NCBI GenBank assembly: GCA_026119855.1
Contig: JAOWBW010000426.1
Span: forward strand, 62,001 to 126,000
DNA from: Campanula takesimana
Lineage: Eukaryota; Streptophyta; Magnoliopsida; Asterales; Campanulaceae
DNA length: 64,000 nt
Direction of reading: 5' to 3'
Below the pieces are notes generated by a model that worked only from the letters and a program-made list of their open reading frames with translations, made no database searches and was not told where the DNA came from. The position numbers and the translations under genes are program-made. Each line of letters opens with the position of its first letter. The first letter of the stretch is position 1. Positions 44,703-53,289 of this stretch are shown piece after piece.

Positions 44703-46803
44703 GAGCCCCTCGGCGACGTGGATTGCGAGGCAAAACGCGTCGACGAAAGAAAGACAATCGCCGAGGACATCGACAAGAGAAAACAAAGACTCGATAAAGC
44801 AGGAATTTGAAATTACAAAGGATAGAAATGCGCTCCCTGTGTGAGCGACTTTTGCTGATGGAAGAGGTATGGTGATTTTAGTGGTTCACCATGGACCAAA
44901 ATTGGTGCGCTGTGCGGCTTGTTGATTCTGGTGCGCGGTGCGGCATATTCTGATGCGCTGTGCGGCTTGTTGATTCTGGTGCGCGGTGCGGCATATTCTG
45001 ATGCGCTGTGCGGCTTGTTGATTCTGGTGCGCGGTGCGGCATATTCTGATGCGCTGTGCGGCTTGTTGATTCTGGTGCGCGGTGCGGCATATTCTGATGC
45101 GCTGTGCGGCATTTGTTGATTCTGGTGCGCGGTGCGGCATATTCTGATGCGCTGTGCGGCACCTGTTGATTCTGGTACTCTGTGCGGTACCTGGTGCTCT
45201 GTGCGGCACCTGTTGATTCTGGTACTCTGTGCGGTACCTGGTGCTCTGTGCGGCACCTGTTGATTCTGGTACTCTGTGCGGCACCTGCTGATTCTGGTGC
45301 TCTGTGCGGCACCTGGTGCTCTGTGCGGCACCTGTTATGTGTGTGCTTTGCAGATATATGTGCTTGTGCAAAAAGATGCATGAAGAGAGAAATTGTGCTC
45401 GTGGTGTGATTAGATCTTGGAACACCCTTGCAATGAGAGAGAAGTAAGAATGTAAAGAGTAATCTTGTGTGCGGTGTGATTTTGAGGAAAGCGTCGGATG
45501 TATTCATACCTTCACTTACCATTGCCGCTTGAGTGGAGATGGATTCCTGATGTCCGCGGAGGATGCTTTGATGGAGAATGTCCATTCTTTAGATGTTGAT
45601 GAGAGAATGCCCTTGATGTTGGGTTGGCGAGATGGTACTCTGAATGATGGGTTGGTCGTGCCAAAGGCTGCCTACGTATCCCTTTAAGAGAATCAGACCA
45701 GCGTAGTTCAAGGATGATGGAGAACGCTGGAGGAGAGGCTAGGAGCAAAGCAAAGTAAAGCACATAATTTTGCACATAGAAGGAGAAAAAGAAAAAATAA
45801 AAATCTTTTTTTTTTTTTTTTTTTAGAAAGGAAAGAATATGCACACATGTGAGGAAAAGATTTTTTTTTTTTTTTTTTTTTTTTTTAGTTCGTGGGTGAA
45901 CCATTTTAACCATTGTGTGCTTGTGAAGCCAACCCAAGATCAAGTCATGTTCAGTCGAAGTCCGGATTGCCTCGCTTGAATTCTGTTGTCGCCGGTGTGC
46001 CCAACGAAGATTGATGTCTAGCCCCAAGAGATTTGTCGATTATGGGGCTTCAAAAGGCTTTTGATGCCGAGATGAGGGGTTGCTGATTGTAAAGTCCCTA
46101 GAATGCCTTTGATGCCAAATTTTGAGGGACTTGCATAGCTCCAAGATAAATCAGCTCTTGGCCCATTCGAGTAAATTGCCCTTTGTTGTTGTAGTGAGTA
46201 AGCCCCAAGAGGAGATCGTTGATGCCAAGCTTCGAGAGATTGCGAAGCCCCAAGTGTCGTGGGCTAGTAGATGGCGGGATGTGAAGACCGTTCATTGTAA
46301 AGCCCCAAATTATCTCGTGATTGGCTCGGCATTGAGAGCGGATGTACCGTTTGGTAGAATTCTTGATAGAGATATCCTTCTTGCTCTTACTGGGGAGATG
46401 AATGGCCTCATTGTGGTCGATACCCAAATGGCTGAGGGCTTATGTCAACGGATGCACTAATGTCTTGCGGTACCGTTGAGGTCGCGGAGGATAAGGTCTT
46501 GGCGTGATAAAGTCTCAAATGAGTATGCTTGCTTGACTCTTCTTGAGTTGAACTAATGACGGATCTTCGGATGCAACTGGTGCTGTGGCCCAACTTTATC
46601 TGAGCTGCACCTTGTGCTTTTGATCTTGGAGAAGGGGGTGCTGAATTGCAGAAACATTGGGATTGGCCGTGGCATTTCCCGCTATAACCCTGTTTTGATT
46701 AGAGTTTAGCATATTGAATCTTTTTCCTTTTCTCTAAGACTTCCTTCATGATCTCATTGAAAGTTCTAACAAAAATCATCAACTTCATTCATAACATCGG
46801 AGT
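44703..46803 (-). mobile_element. D1 second, truncated internal copy
   Basis: Duplicate of 36996 to about 39020 with few differences (minisatellite 44903-45338, split poly-T runs near 45807 and 45865, type 2 hairpin 45672-45706). Homology to the first copy ends at 46803, and A1 sequence starts at 46804. No LTR or target duplication is left at this edge. Confidence 0.85.
44903..45338. repeat. GTGCGG minisatellite, D1 copy 2
   Basis: Same units as at 37188-37625 but with a different order and number of the two unit types, so the array changed after the duplication. Confidence 0.88.
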
Positions 46804-48172
46804 TAGAACCATCAGGCATGAGTACTCCACCAAGGTTGCAGATGACTTGGCAGATCAACTTGAAGCCGCAACCCTTGACAAGCCAGCAATAGAAGCCGCA
46901 GAAACTCCGAGTTTGACTGAGACGTGGGACGGCCAATATCTGCTTCAACATCTGGGTAATCTGGGGCTGCACGAAGACATGGTTGCCGTCATTGGAGACG
47001 ATTCTGAAGATAAGGTGGACCCAAGGACATTGGTGGTACCCATGGGGGACAAGCTCAAGAATTGGTGCATCATTGGGGGACCTATAGCTACTCCGGAGTT
47101 TATGGTGGGAACAGTGGGGCTTACTCCTTCTCCTGTTGCCATTCCTGCAGCATCTCCTATCACTCACCCAAAATCCCCGTCCCCAGAGTCTAGTGTTTTA
47201 CATTTTGAATTTGAGTCTTCCTCTAAGTCTGACGACCTTACGTCCGAAGACTATGATCTTGTTGCAAACGCTATATTCCCTTTTGCCATGAATGAAACCC
47301 TCGACCTTTCTGAGTATCCCTCCATAGTCACTCTTTTAACTGATAAATTGGCTAATAATCAAACTAATGACATACACTTAGTTAATAATGATTCATTAGA
47401 AGAGGTAGACACAGACCAATTAAATGATGAATACATTAAAGAAATTTCAGAACAGGTTATTAATCAAAAAGAGTCTCGAGCCCAAGCTGCCGATGAGGTG
47501 TTAACATGCGTGAATTTGGGAACCGAAGCCGAGCCTAAGGAAACGCAGATTGGAAGCTTCTTCAGCGGAGCCGAAAGGGAAGCACTGATTGAGCTACTCA
47601 AAGAATATGTGGATGTGTTCGCATGGTCTTATAAAGACATGCCGGGGCTCGACAACTCGATCGTAGAGCACAGAATCCCGACAGCACCAGACGCTAAGCC
47701 AGTCAAACAGAAGTTGCGCCGCATTAAGCCAGAATGGTCTTTGCAAGTAAAGGAAGAGATTGAGAAGCTACTCCATGTGGGTTTCATCAGGGTGATCGAA
47801 TACCCAACTTGGTTATCAAATCTAGTGACTGTCAAGAAATCCAACGGTAAAGTCAGAGTATGTGTGGATTTTCGTGATCTCAACAAAGCTACGCCGAAGG
47901 ATGACTTCCCCTTGCCAAATATCGACATGTTGGTGGACGCGACCGCCCATTATGAGGTCAAGTCGTTCGTTGACGGGTTTGCCGGCTATAACCAGATCAA
48001 GATGGCTGAGGAGGACCAAGAGAAAACAGCTTTCACCACCCCATGGGGAACCTTTTGTTATACTGTCATGCCGTTTGGGCTAAGGAACGCTGGGGCTACC
48101 TACCAACGGGCAGTTACGACTTTATTCCACGATATGATCCCAAGGAGATTGAGGTGTACGTGGATGACATGA
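46804..48172 (+). pseudogene. pol: A1 Pol: linker and RT N-terminal part
   Basis: The A1 frame resumes after D1; the first 19 residues of the ORF that starts at 46748 are D1 sequence. A linker of about 230 residues contains an acidic block with LSEYPSIVTLL, matching B1. RT starts near 47590 (VDVFAWSYKDMPGLD) with KVRVCVDFRDLNKATPKDDF and FVDGFAGYNQIKMAEED. Near 48142 one base is missing relative to B1, and the ORF ends out of frame at 48172. Confidence 0.87.
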
Positions 48173-48369
48173 TTATACATTCAAAAGGGTCTGATGGCCA
48201 ACACTTGATAGATCTCAGAAAATTCTTCAACAGGTTGAGAGAGCACGCCATGCGTTTGAACCCGGCAAAATGCACCTTTGGAGTTCGTAGAGGGAAAGTA
48301 TTGGGTTACATGGTCACCGAGAATGGGATCGAAGCCGACCCAAGGAAGATTCAAGCCATCTGGAGATGA
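48143..48369 (+). pseudogene. A1 RT palm and thumb segment
   Basis: In the next frame, EVYVDDMIIHS gives the RT catalytic YVDD, followed by LNPAKCTFGV and KVLGYMV. A second missing base near 48361 shifts the frame again. Confidence 0.85.
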
Positions 48370-49560
48370 AGCCGCCCCGTACCGAGACAGAGATAAAAGG
48401 ATTCATGGGACGCCTGCAATACATCAGTCGGTTTATCAATCAGCTGACCACCATCTGCGAACCAATTTTCAAACTAATGAAGAAAACAGCCAGTGTGGAG
48501 TGGGATTATGACTGCCAGGTAGCCTTCGAGAGGATCAAACAGTATTTGGTGAATACCCCAATCCTGCGCCCGCCGCATAAGGAGAAGCCGTTGCTACTAT
48601 ACTTAACTGTGACAGACACCGCCGTCGGAGCCATGTTAGCACAAGAAGCCAAAGATACCCGGATTGAGAATGCAGTGTACTTTGTCAGTCGAAAGTTACA
48701 AGGTAGCGAGCTCAATTACTCCGCGCTCGAGAAGACCTGCGTAGGCCTAGTATGGGTGGTGACGAAGCTCAAGCACTACATGGTATCCCATCCGATCTTA
48801 CTAGTCTCAAAAATGGATCCTATCAAGTACTTGTTTGATAAACCCTCCCTTTCTATGAGACTCGCTAAATGGTCAGTGTTGTTGGGAGAGTTCGACATTA
48901 CTTATGTACCGAGGAAGGCAATCAAGGGGAGGGCAATAGCCGATCATCTCGCAGACTCTCCAAGCACCGAGACAAGAGGACCCGACCCCGAGTTCCCGGA
49001 CGATGACATTTTCGCAATTGAGGTCGCAGAAAGGTGGCAATTATTCTTTAACGGAGCTACAAACAAACGAGGGAATGGAGTCGGACTCCTACTTATTGAT
49101 CCCAAAGATGAGCACACTCCCATAGCCATCAAGCTGAACTTTTCGGCAACCAACAACGCCGCCGAGTATGAGGCGTGTATAGCCGGATTGGAGGCCGCCC
49201 TAGAACGCAACGTGAAAGAGTTAGAAGTGTACGGAGACTCTGCTTTGATTATTAACCAAACGGCGAAGAAATGGAAAACTATTGATCCTTGCCTGCAGCG
49301 GTACCAAGGTTACATGGATGAGTTGATAGCATAGTTCAAAGAAGTTACCTTCCATTTCCTGCCACGAGATAGAAATAGGTTCGCAGATGCTCTAGCTACA
49401 TTGGCCTCCTTAGTTGAAATTCCAGAAGGAAGGTCCGTGAAACCATTCAGGGTTGGACGAAGGGAGAACCCCACCTATTGCTGTGAAATCCAGATCGATG
49501 CAGAGGTAAACGGAGATCAATGGTACGCCCAAATCTATAAATTCCTTAAGCAACGGAGAG
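48361..49560 (+). pseudogene. A1 RNase H and second RNase H
   Basis: Third frame. The RT connection (FMGRLQYISRFINQL) leads into Ty3 RNase H (LLLYLTVTDTAVGAMLAQE; NYSALEKTCVGLVW; DITYVPRKAIKGRAIADHL), then a second RNase H as in Ogre/Tat. In the second domain the first acidic residue is Asn (LFFNGATN, codon 49050-49052) where B1 has Asp; EYEACIAGLEAAL and VYGDSALIINQ remain. A TAG at 49332-49334 and a frameshift near 49560 break the link to integrase. Confidence 0.87.
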
Positions 49561-50772
49561 ATGTCCTTTGACGGAGATGTGAAGGCCAAGAGTCTGAAAG
49601 CACTCAAAAGGTTGGCGGGGCAGTTTGTACTGTTAGACGATACTTTGTACAAGAGGCATTACGACGGTTTGCTGCTCTTATGTGTCGACAAAAAGAGAGC
49701 TGAAGCAATAATGGAAGAAGTACACAACGGGTTATGCGGACCCCACATGAATGCAAGGATGCTCAGACAGAAGATCACTCGGCTGGGCTATTATTGGATT
49801 ACCATGGAGACGGACTGTATTCAATGGGTTCGACGGTGTCACAAGTGCCAAGTATGCTCCAACCTCAACCACATCCCCCCACACGAGTTATATAGTTCCA
49901 CCACGCCTTGGCCATTCTCCACGTGGGGTATAGACATCATTGGGAAGATCTCGCCGGCCGGTAGTAATGGTCATGAATTCGTCCTCGTCGTGGTCGACTA
50001 CTTCACAAAGTTGGTCAAAGCTCAGTCTTACAAGGTGCTGAATTCCAAGAAGGTAGCGCAGTTTATCAAAGAGAACATTATGTGTTGGTATGGGGTCCCT
50101 AACCTCATTATATCTGATAATGGCAGTTATTTCGAAGGCGAGTGTGCTCGCTTGCTTGTAGAATTCAAGATCGAACGAAAGAAATCTTCCCCATACTATC
50201 CACAGACTAACGGCGCGGTTGAGGCGGCCAACAAGACGGTAGAGCAGATAATTCCCAAGATGGCTTTGCAAGGACGGGATTGGCCCGAGAAGTTACCATT
50301 AGCACTTTGGGGGTACAGAACGTCAGTCCGCACCGCTACCGGAGAGACCCCTTACGCTTTGACATACGGCATGGAGGCAGTACTCCCTATTGAGTTGGAG
50401 GTGCCATCTTTGAGGATCTTGCTCGAGAACCAAGTGAATGAGGTAGAATGGCTTCGTAGTCGCTATGATCAGTTGGCAATGCTCGATGAACGCAGATTGA
50501 AAGCCATGGAACACATCCGGGCCTATCAAAGGAGAACGACAAAAGCCTTCAATAAAAAGGTCAAGCCTGTTGACATAAAGGAAGGAGACTTGGTGCTCAA
50601 ATCACGCTTGCCCAACAAGTTCAACCCCCTCGGGAAATGGGCCCCCACTTGGGTAGGGCCGTTTGTAGTGCAGAAGATCTTCTCCGGAGGAGCAGTCAGA
50701 ATGGCAGATTTGGATGGCAACCCGTTCAAGGAACCAGTCAACCTCAGCAAGCGCAGACGCTACTACGACTAG
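49561..50772 (+). CDS. A1 integrase
   Basis: 403 open residues. The HHCC zinc finger is complete (VHNGLCGPHMNA, CHKCQVC). The core has the three acidic residues in WGIDIIGK, ISDNGSYF and VEAANKT. The C-terminal part includes WPEKLPLALWGYRTS, TYGMEAVLPIELEVPS and EGDLVLKSR. It looks catalytically complete, but the upstream polyprotein is broken, so it is probably not made. Integrase would insert the cDNA into chromosomal DNA. Confidence 0.9.
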   Translation: MSFDGDVKAKSLKALKRLAGQFVLLDDTLYKRHYDGLLLLCVDKKRAEAIMEEVHNGLCGPHMNARMLRQKITRLGYYWITMETDCIQWVRRCHKCQVCSNLNHIPPHELYSSTTPWPFSTWGIDIIGKISPAGSNGHEFVLVVVDYFTKLVKAQSYKVLNSKKVAQFIKENIMCWYGVPNLIISDNGSYFEGECARLLVEFKIERKKSSPYYPQTNGAVEAANKTVEQIIPKMALQGRDWPEKLPLALWGYRTSVRTATGETPYALTYGMEAVLPIELEVPSLRILLENQVNEVEWLRSRYDQLAMLDERRLKAMEHIRAYQRRTTKAFNKKVKPVDIKEGDLVLKSRLPNKFNPLGKWAPTWVGPFVVQKIFSGGAVRMADLDGNPFKEPVNLSKRRRYYD

Positions 50773-50824
50773 ACTCCCCCTCTCTAAAAAAAAAAAAAAT
50801 GTTTACTACGCAAAAAGAAGCCCG

Positions 50825-50912
50825 ATAGACTGAAAACCCGCAAAGGGCGGTCTATGCAAAATAAGGGTGCGTACAAAGCTCGCTAGATCGAAAACCCGCA
50901 AGGGCGGTCTAG
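50825..50912 (+). other. Paired 3' hairpins (type 1) after A1 integrase
   Basis: The first hairpin has stem ATAGAC (50825-50830)/GTCTAT (50850-50855) with inner CCC/GGG. The second has CTAGA (50883-50887)/TCTAG (50908-50912) with inner CCC/GGG and loop GCAA. The first stem differs from B1 by a compensated C-G to A-T change. Confidence 0.75.
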
Positions 50913-50981
50913 GCAAAAGTTAGAGCATTCCCCCTTCTATCTTCCCTTTCTCTAAAATCATTCTAGTCCGACTGGAATGAA

Positions 50982-51029
50982 CTACGGTGACCTGAGCCCC
51001 TTAGTCCTATTTGTAAAAGGGGAACGTAG
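50982..51029 (+). other. CTACG/CGTAG hairpin (type 2) after A1 integrase
   Basis: CTACG (50982-50986) pairs with CGTAG (51025-51029), with inner stem CCCCTT (50997-51002)/AAGGGG (51017-51022). The same motif ACCTGAG lies between the arms as in B1. Confidence 0.75.
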
Positions 51030-51282
51030 GCAGCCTTTCAAAAGGTGCGGTCTAAAAAATAAATAAACATCCAAATCCTGTCACAAAGCAATAAAGGTAG
51101 AGGTTGTGTTTTCCGAAAGCAAAAACTTTTATTTTCATAGTCATTGCATGTTAACACTTATTTGATGAGTCTAAGCTTGACATACTTTTTGAATAAATAA
51201 CCTATTCTGAAATTAAAACTAAAACAAAAGCAAATTAAATTAAAACAATGTGTTTGCAACGACTATGGAAGGATCCTCGGAA
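51030..51282. other. A1 spacer between 3' hairpins and PMD1
   Basis: A/T-rich, no coding signal. It would hold the 3' ends of both the sense pol and antisense PMD1 transcripts. Confidence 0.5.
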
Positions 51283-52710
51283 TTACTCTTTAGTGCCACT
51301 TGTGCCTTCGGTCTCTTTCTTCTTGCTTTGACCACGGCGAATCTTTTTCTTGTTAGGGTTCTCGCAAAACCTCCTCTCAAATTTACTAACCCCTTTAGCT
51401 TTGACATTAGGAGTCTCCCCATCCTTTATCTTCCTTGAAGTTCCCGCTCCATCTCCATTAGCCATGCTCTGGCTCCTCTTCCTCTCATAGGCCATCGCCT
51501 CCTTCATCCTCAATGAACAACTAGGAGCACAGGATGCCAAAATAGTGCCCCTTAGGGTCTCTAGAGTCTGCTCCGCCTGCCCAAGTCTCTCAATAAACCA
51601 ATCAAAATACTCTCGGGATAGGTAGGTGTTGTTGGAGCGTGTGATGAGAGTCCTATGGCTAAAACCGGCCTCGCCCCACATTTGAGAAAGGAGAACCGAA
51701 GCGCTATCATCCAAATGAAGTATGCCAAAAGGAAAATGGGTCCTCTCCTCATCCCAACCCTCGGGGATGGTTTGCACTAGGCCATATTGACGGAGTACTC
51801 TAGCAGGGTAGTAAAAAGTGGTCCCAGAAAATGACGAAACTTTAATCATGTACAGTCCCACTTGCTTCTCCCTCACAGAATTAATGTGCCAATGGGGCAC
51901 CACCCACTTGATATCATCGGTCACCATCTCCGCCAAGTACCTCTCCCAACCCTTGAGAGTCATGCCCTCGAACCTCTCCTCCATACCTCTAATACGGTGC
52001 ATCCATGGGGCCACCGCCGAAGAAACCGCTGGCTTGTTCACTCGGAGCCTTTCTTGTAACCACATGGTCAAAAGTCTATCACTGCCGCACGGCATCCCGC
52101 CATAAACCGCAAGATGAGGAATCCCACAAATGAGCTCCCCAAGGATGGCCGGTACAATGTCATGTCCCGAACGAGCCGCGTTCACCATGGTCAAACATCC
52201 CTCACTAGCGCATCCGACTTCGGAAGGGAAAAGAATAGAAGCAAATAAACACAAGGCAAGATGGTCCAAAGAACGGTCCGAGGTCACATCCGCGTGCATG
52301 AAGTGCCTTGGCATCCAAGAAAGGTCGACGTAACCACCTCTAGCATACTTACCAATGTCATCTGCGGGCACACCAAAGGTTATCAACTTGTCATGCAAAG
52401 AAATAAGATCAAAGGGCAATGCAAGTGTACCCTTCCCTTCACAACCGCAAAGCGCCTTGATGTCTTCATAAGTGGGTACCATCTCATTAAAAGAAAAGTT
52501 GAAAACATGAAGAGTGTTGTTCCAGAACTTCCCACAAGCTTGCAAGAGGTTAGTATTGGAGTTCATGTGCAAGAATGACCAAAGACACTTGATCCCATAG
52601 CGCTTCTCAAACTTCCTACGACAAGGACCGGATATCTTGGTAACCCACTTCTCCAAAGATGTTATGAAAGCTCCTTTTTCAAGTCTAGAAAGCCTTGCAT
52701 TGTGATCCAT
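51283..52710 (-). CDS. A1 PMD1: intact antisense plant-mobile-domain gene
   Basis: 475 residues, uninterrupted, from the ATG at 52710 (MDHNARLSRLEKG). The frame is open further upstream, but that extension only translates the GGCC motif array. PMD motifs: FWNNTLHVFNFSFNEMVPTY (about residues 63-82), an ALCLFASILFPSEVG helix and RLLTMWLQERL. The C-terminal half ends in a basic tail (NPNKKKIRRGQSKKK), a possible nuclear signal. PMD proteins of plants (MAIN/MAIL) act in silencing and genome stability; antisense PMD ORFs are known from Tat elements with unknown function. A TATA-like TATTTAA lies at 52802-52796. It is intact while gag-pol of the same element has at least five breaks. Confidence 0.85.
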   Translation of the reverse strand: MDHNARLSRLEKGAFITSLEKWVTKISGPCRRKFEKRYGIKCLWSFLHMNSNTNLLQACGKFWNNTLHVFNFSFNEMVPTYEDIKALCGCEGKGTLALPFDLISLHDKLITFGVPADDIGKYARGGYVDLSWMPRHFMHADVTSDRSLDHLALCLFASILFPSEVGCASEGCLTMVNAARSGHDIVPAILGELICGIPHLAVYGGMPCGSDRLLTMWLQERLRVNKPAVSSAVAPWMHRIRGMEERFEGMTLKGWERYLAEMVTDDIKWVVPHWHINSVREKQVGLYMIKVSSFSGTTFYYPARVLRQYGLVQTIPEGWDEERTHFPFGILHLDDSASVLLSQMWGEAGFSHRTLITRSNNTYLSREYFDWFIERLGQAEQTLETLRGTILASCAPSCSLRMKEAMAYERKRSQSMANGDGAGTSRKIKDGETPNVKAKGVSKFERRFCENPNKKKIRRGQSKKKETEGTSGTKE

Positions 52711-52795
52711 GGCAAAAGAAGAGCAAGTTGATGATTGGAACTCAAAATTGACCAAAAGAGCTGCTGTTGCGAAGTTGAATAGGACACAAACTCCC

Positions 52796-52802
52796 ATTAA
52801 AT
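52796..52802 (-). promoter_or_regulatory. TATA-like box of PMD1
   Basis: TATTTAA on the minus strand lies about 86 bases before the ATG, with the GGCC motif array directly upstream of it. Confidence 0.45.
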
Positions 52803-52855
52803 ACTGCACAACCTCCGATTCTTGCCAGGAAAAGGAAAACCGGAGGCGGCGCAGG

Positions 52856-53025
52856 GCTTGGCCACGCGGCCACATATGCTCTTGGCCACGCGGCCGATGT
52901 TGTCCTTGGCCAGGCGGCCAACTTCGTCCTAGGCCACGCGGCCAACATTGCTCCGGGTCTTGCCATGGCCATGTAGCCAACATTGCTCCGGGCCTCGCCA
53001 TGGCCATGCGGCCAACATTGCTCCA
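52856..53025. repeat. GGCC-arm near-palindrome array upstream of PMD1
   Basis: Six units of the form TTGGCCACGCGGCCAAC with small changes, 22-35 bases apart. The same unit lies upstream of the family A LTR TATA box and upstream of PMD2. Confidence 0.85.
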
Positions 53026-53289
53026 TGCAGAAATCCAGTTTGTTTCCTCCCACTCCGTAACGGATCCATGCAACTACATACCTGCCCCGTCCCGTGGCTC
53101 ATGCATTGTATAAAATTAGGAACATTTGTAAAATAACTAGTTTGCACAAGTAGGCTCCCACAATAAAATTGCATTTTAGAAACATAATATACATACATGC
53201 ATTTTGTACATTTGTTCTATACATACATATTCCTCTGCTCTCTACTAGCTAACAGTGTAGGAAATAAAGATGAAAAGATGGCCCCTGGC

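Larger units (their letters stand above)
35686..46803 (-). mobile_element. D1: pol-less Tat derivative, tandem LTR-internal-LTR-internal
   Basis: On the minus strand, an LTR at 44702-43394 is followed by a primer site, leader, shortened gag, about 4 kb without coding sequence, and a second LTR at 36995-35686. The 3' internal sequence next to 36995 (36996 to about 39020) is repeated next to 44702 (44703-46803). The locus is therefore a tandem array whose outer copy has lost its 5' LTR and most of its body. LTR ends and the polypurine region resemble family B, but the LTRs are longer. There is no protease, RT or integrase, so it could only have moved with proteins from a relative. Confidence 0.88.

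Noticed and set aside
46748..46803. Annotated start of the A1 RT-containing ORF
   Set aside because: The first 19 codons are D1 sequence; homology to D1 ends at 46803, so the ATG is an accident of the junction.
52711..53073. In-frame N-terminal extension of PMD1
   Set aside because: It translates the GGCC motif array and gives repetitive Trp/Pro/Gly-rich sequence; the ATG at 52710 fits the PMD start better and has a TATA-like box about 86 bases upstream.
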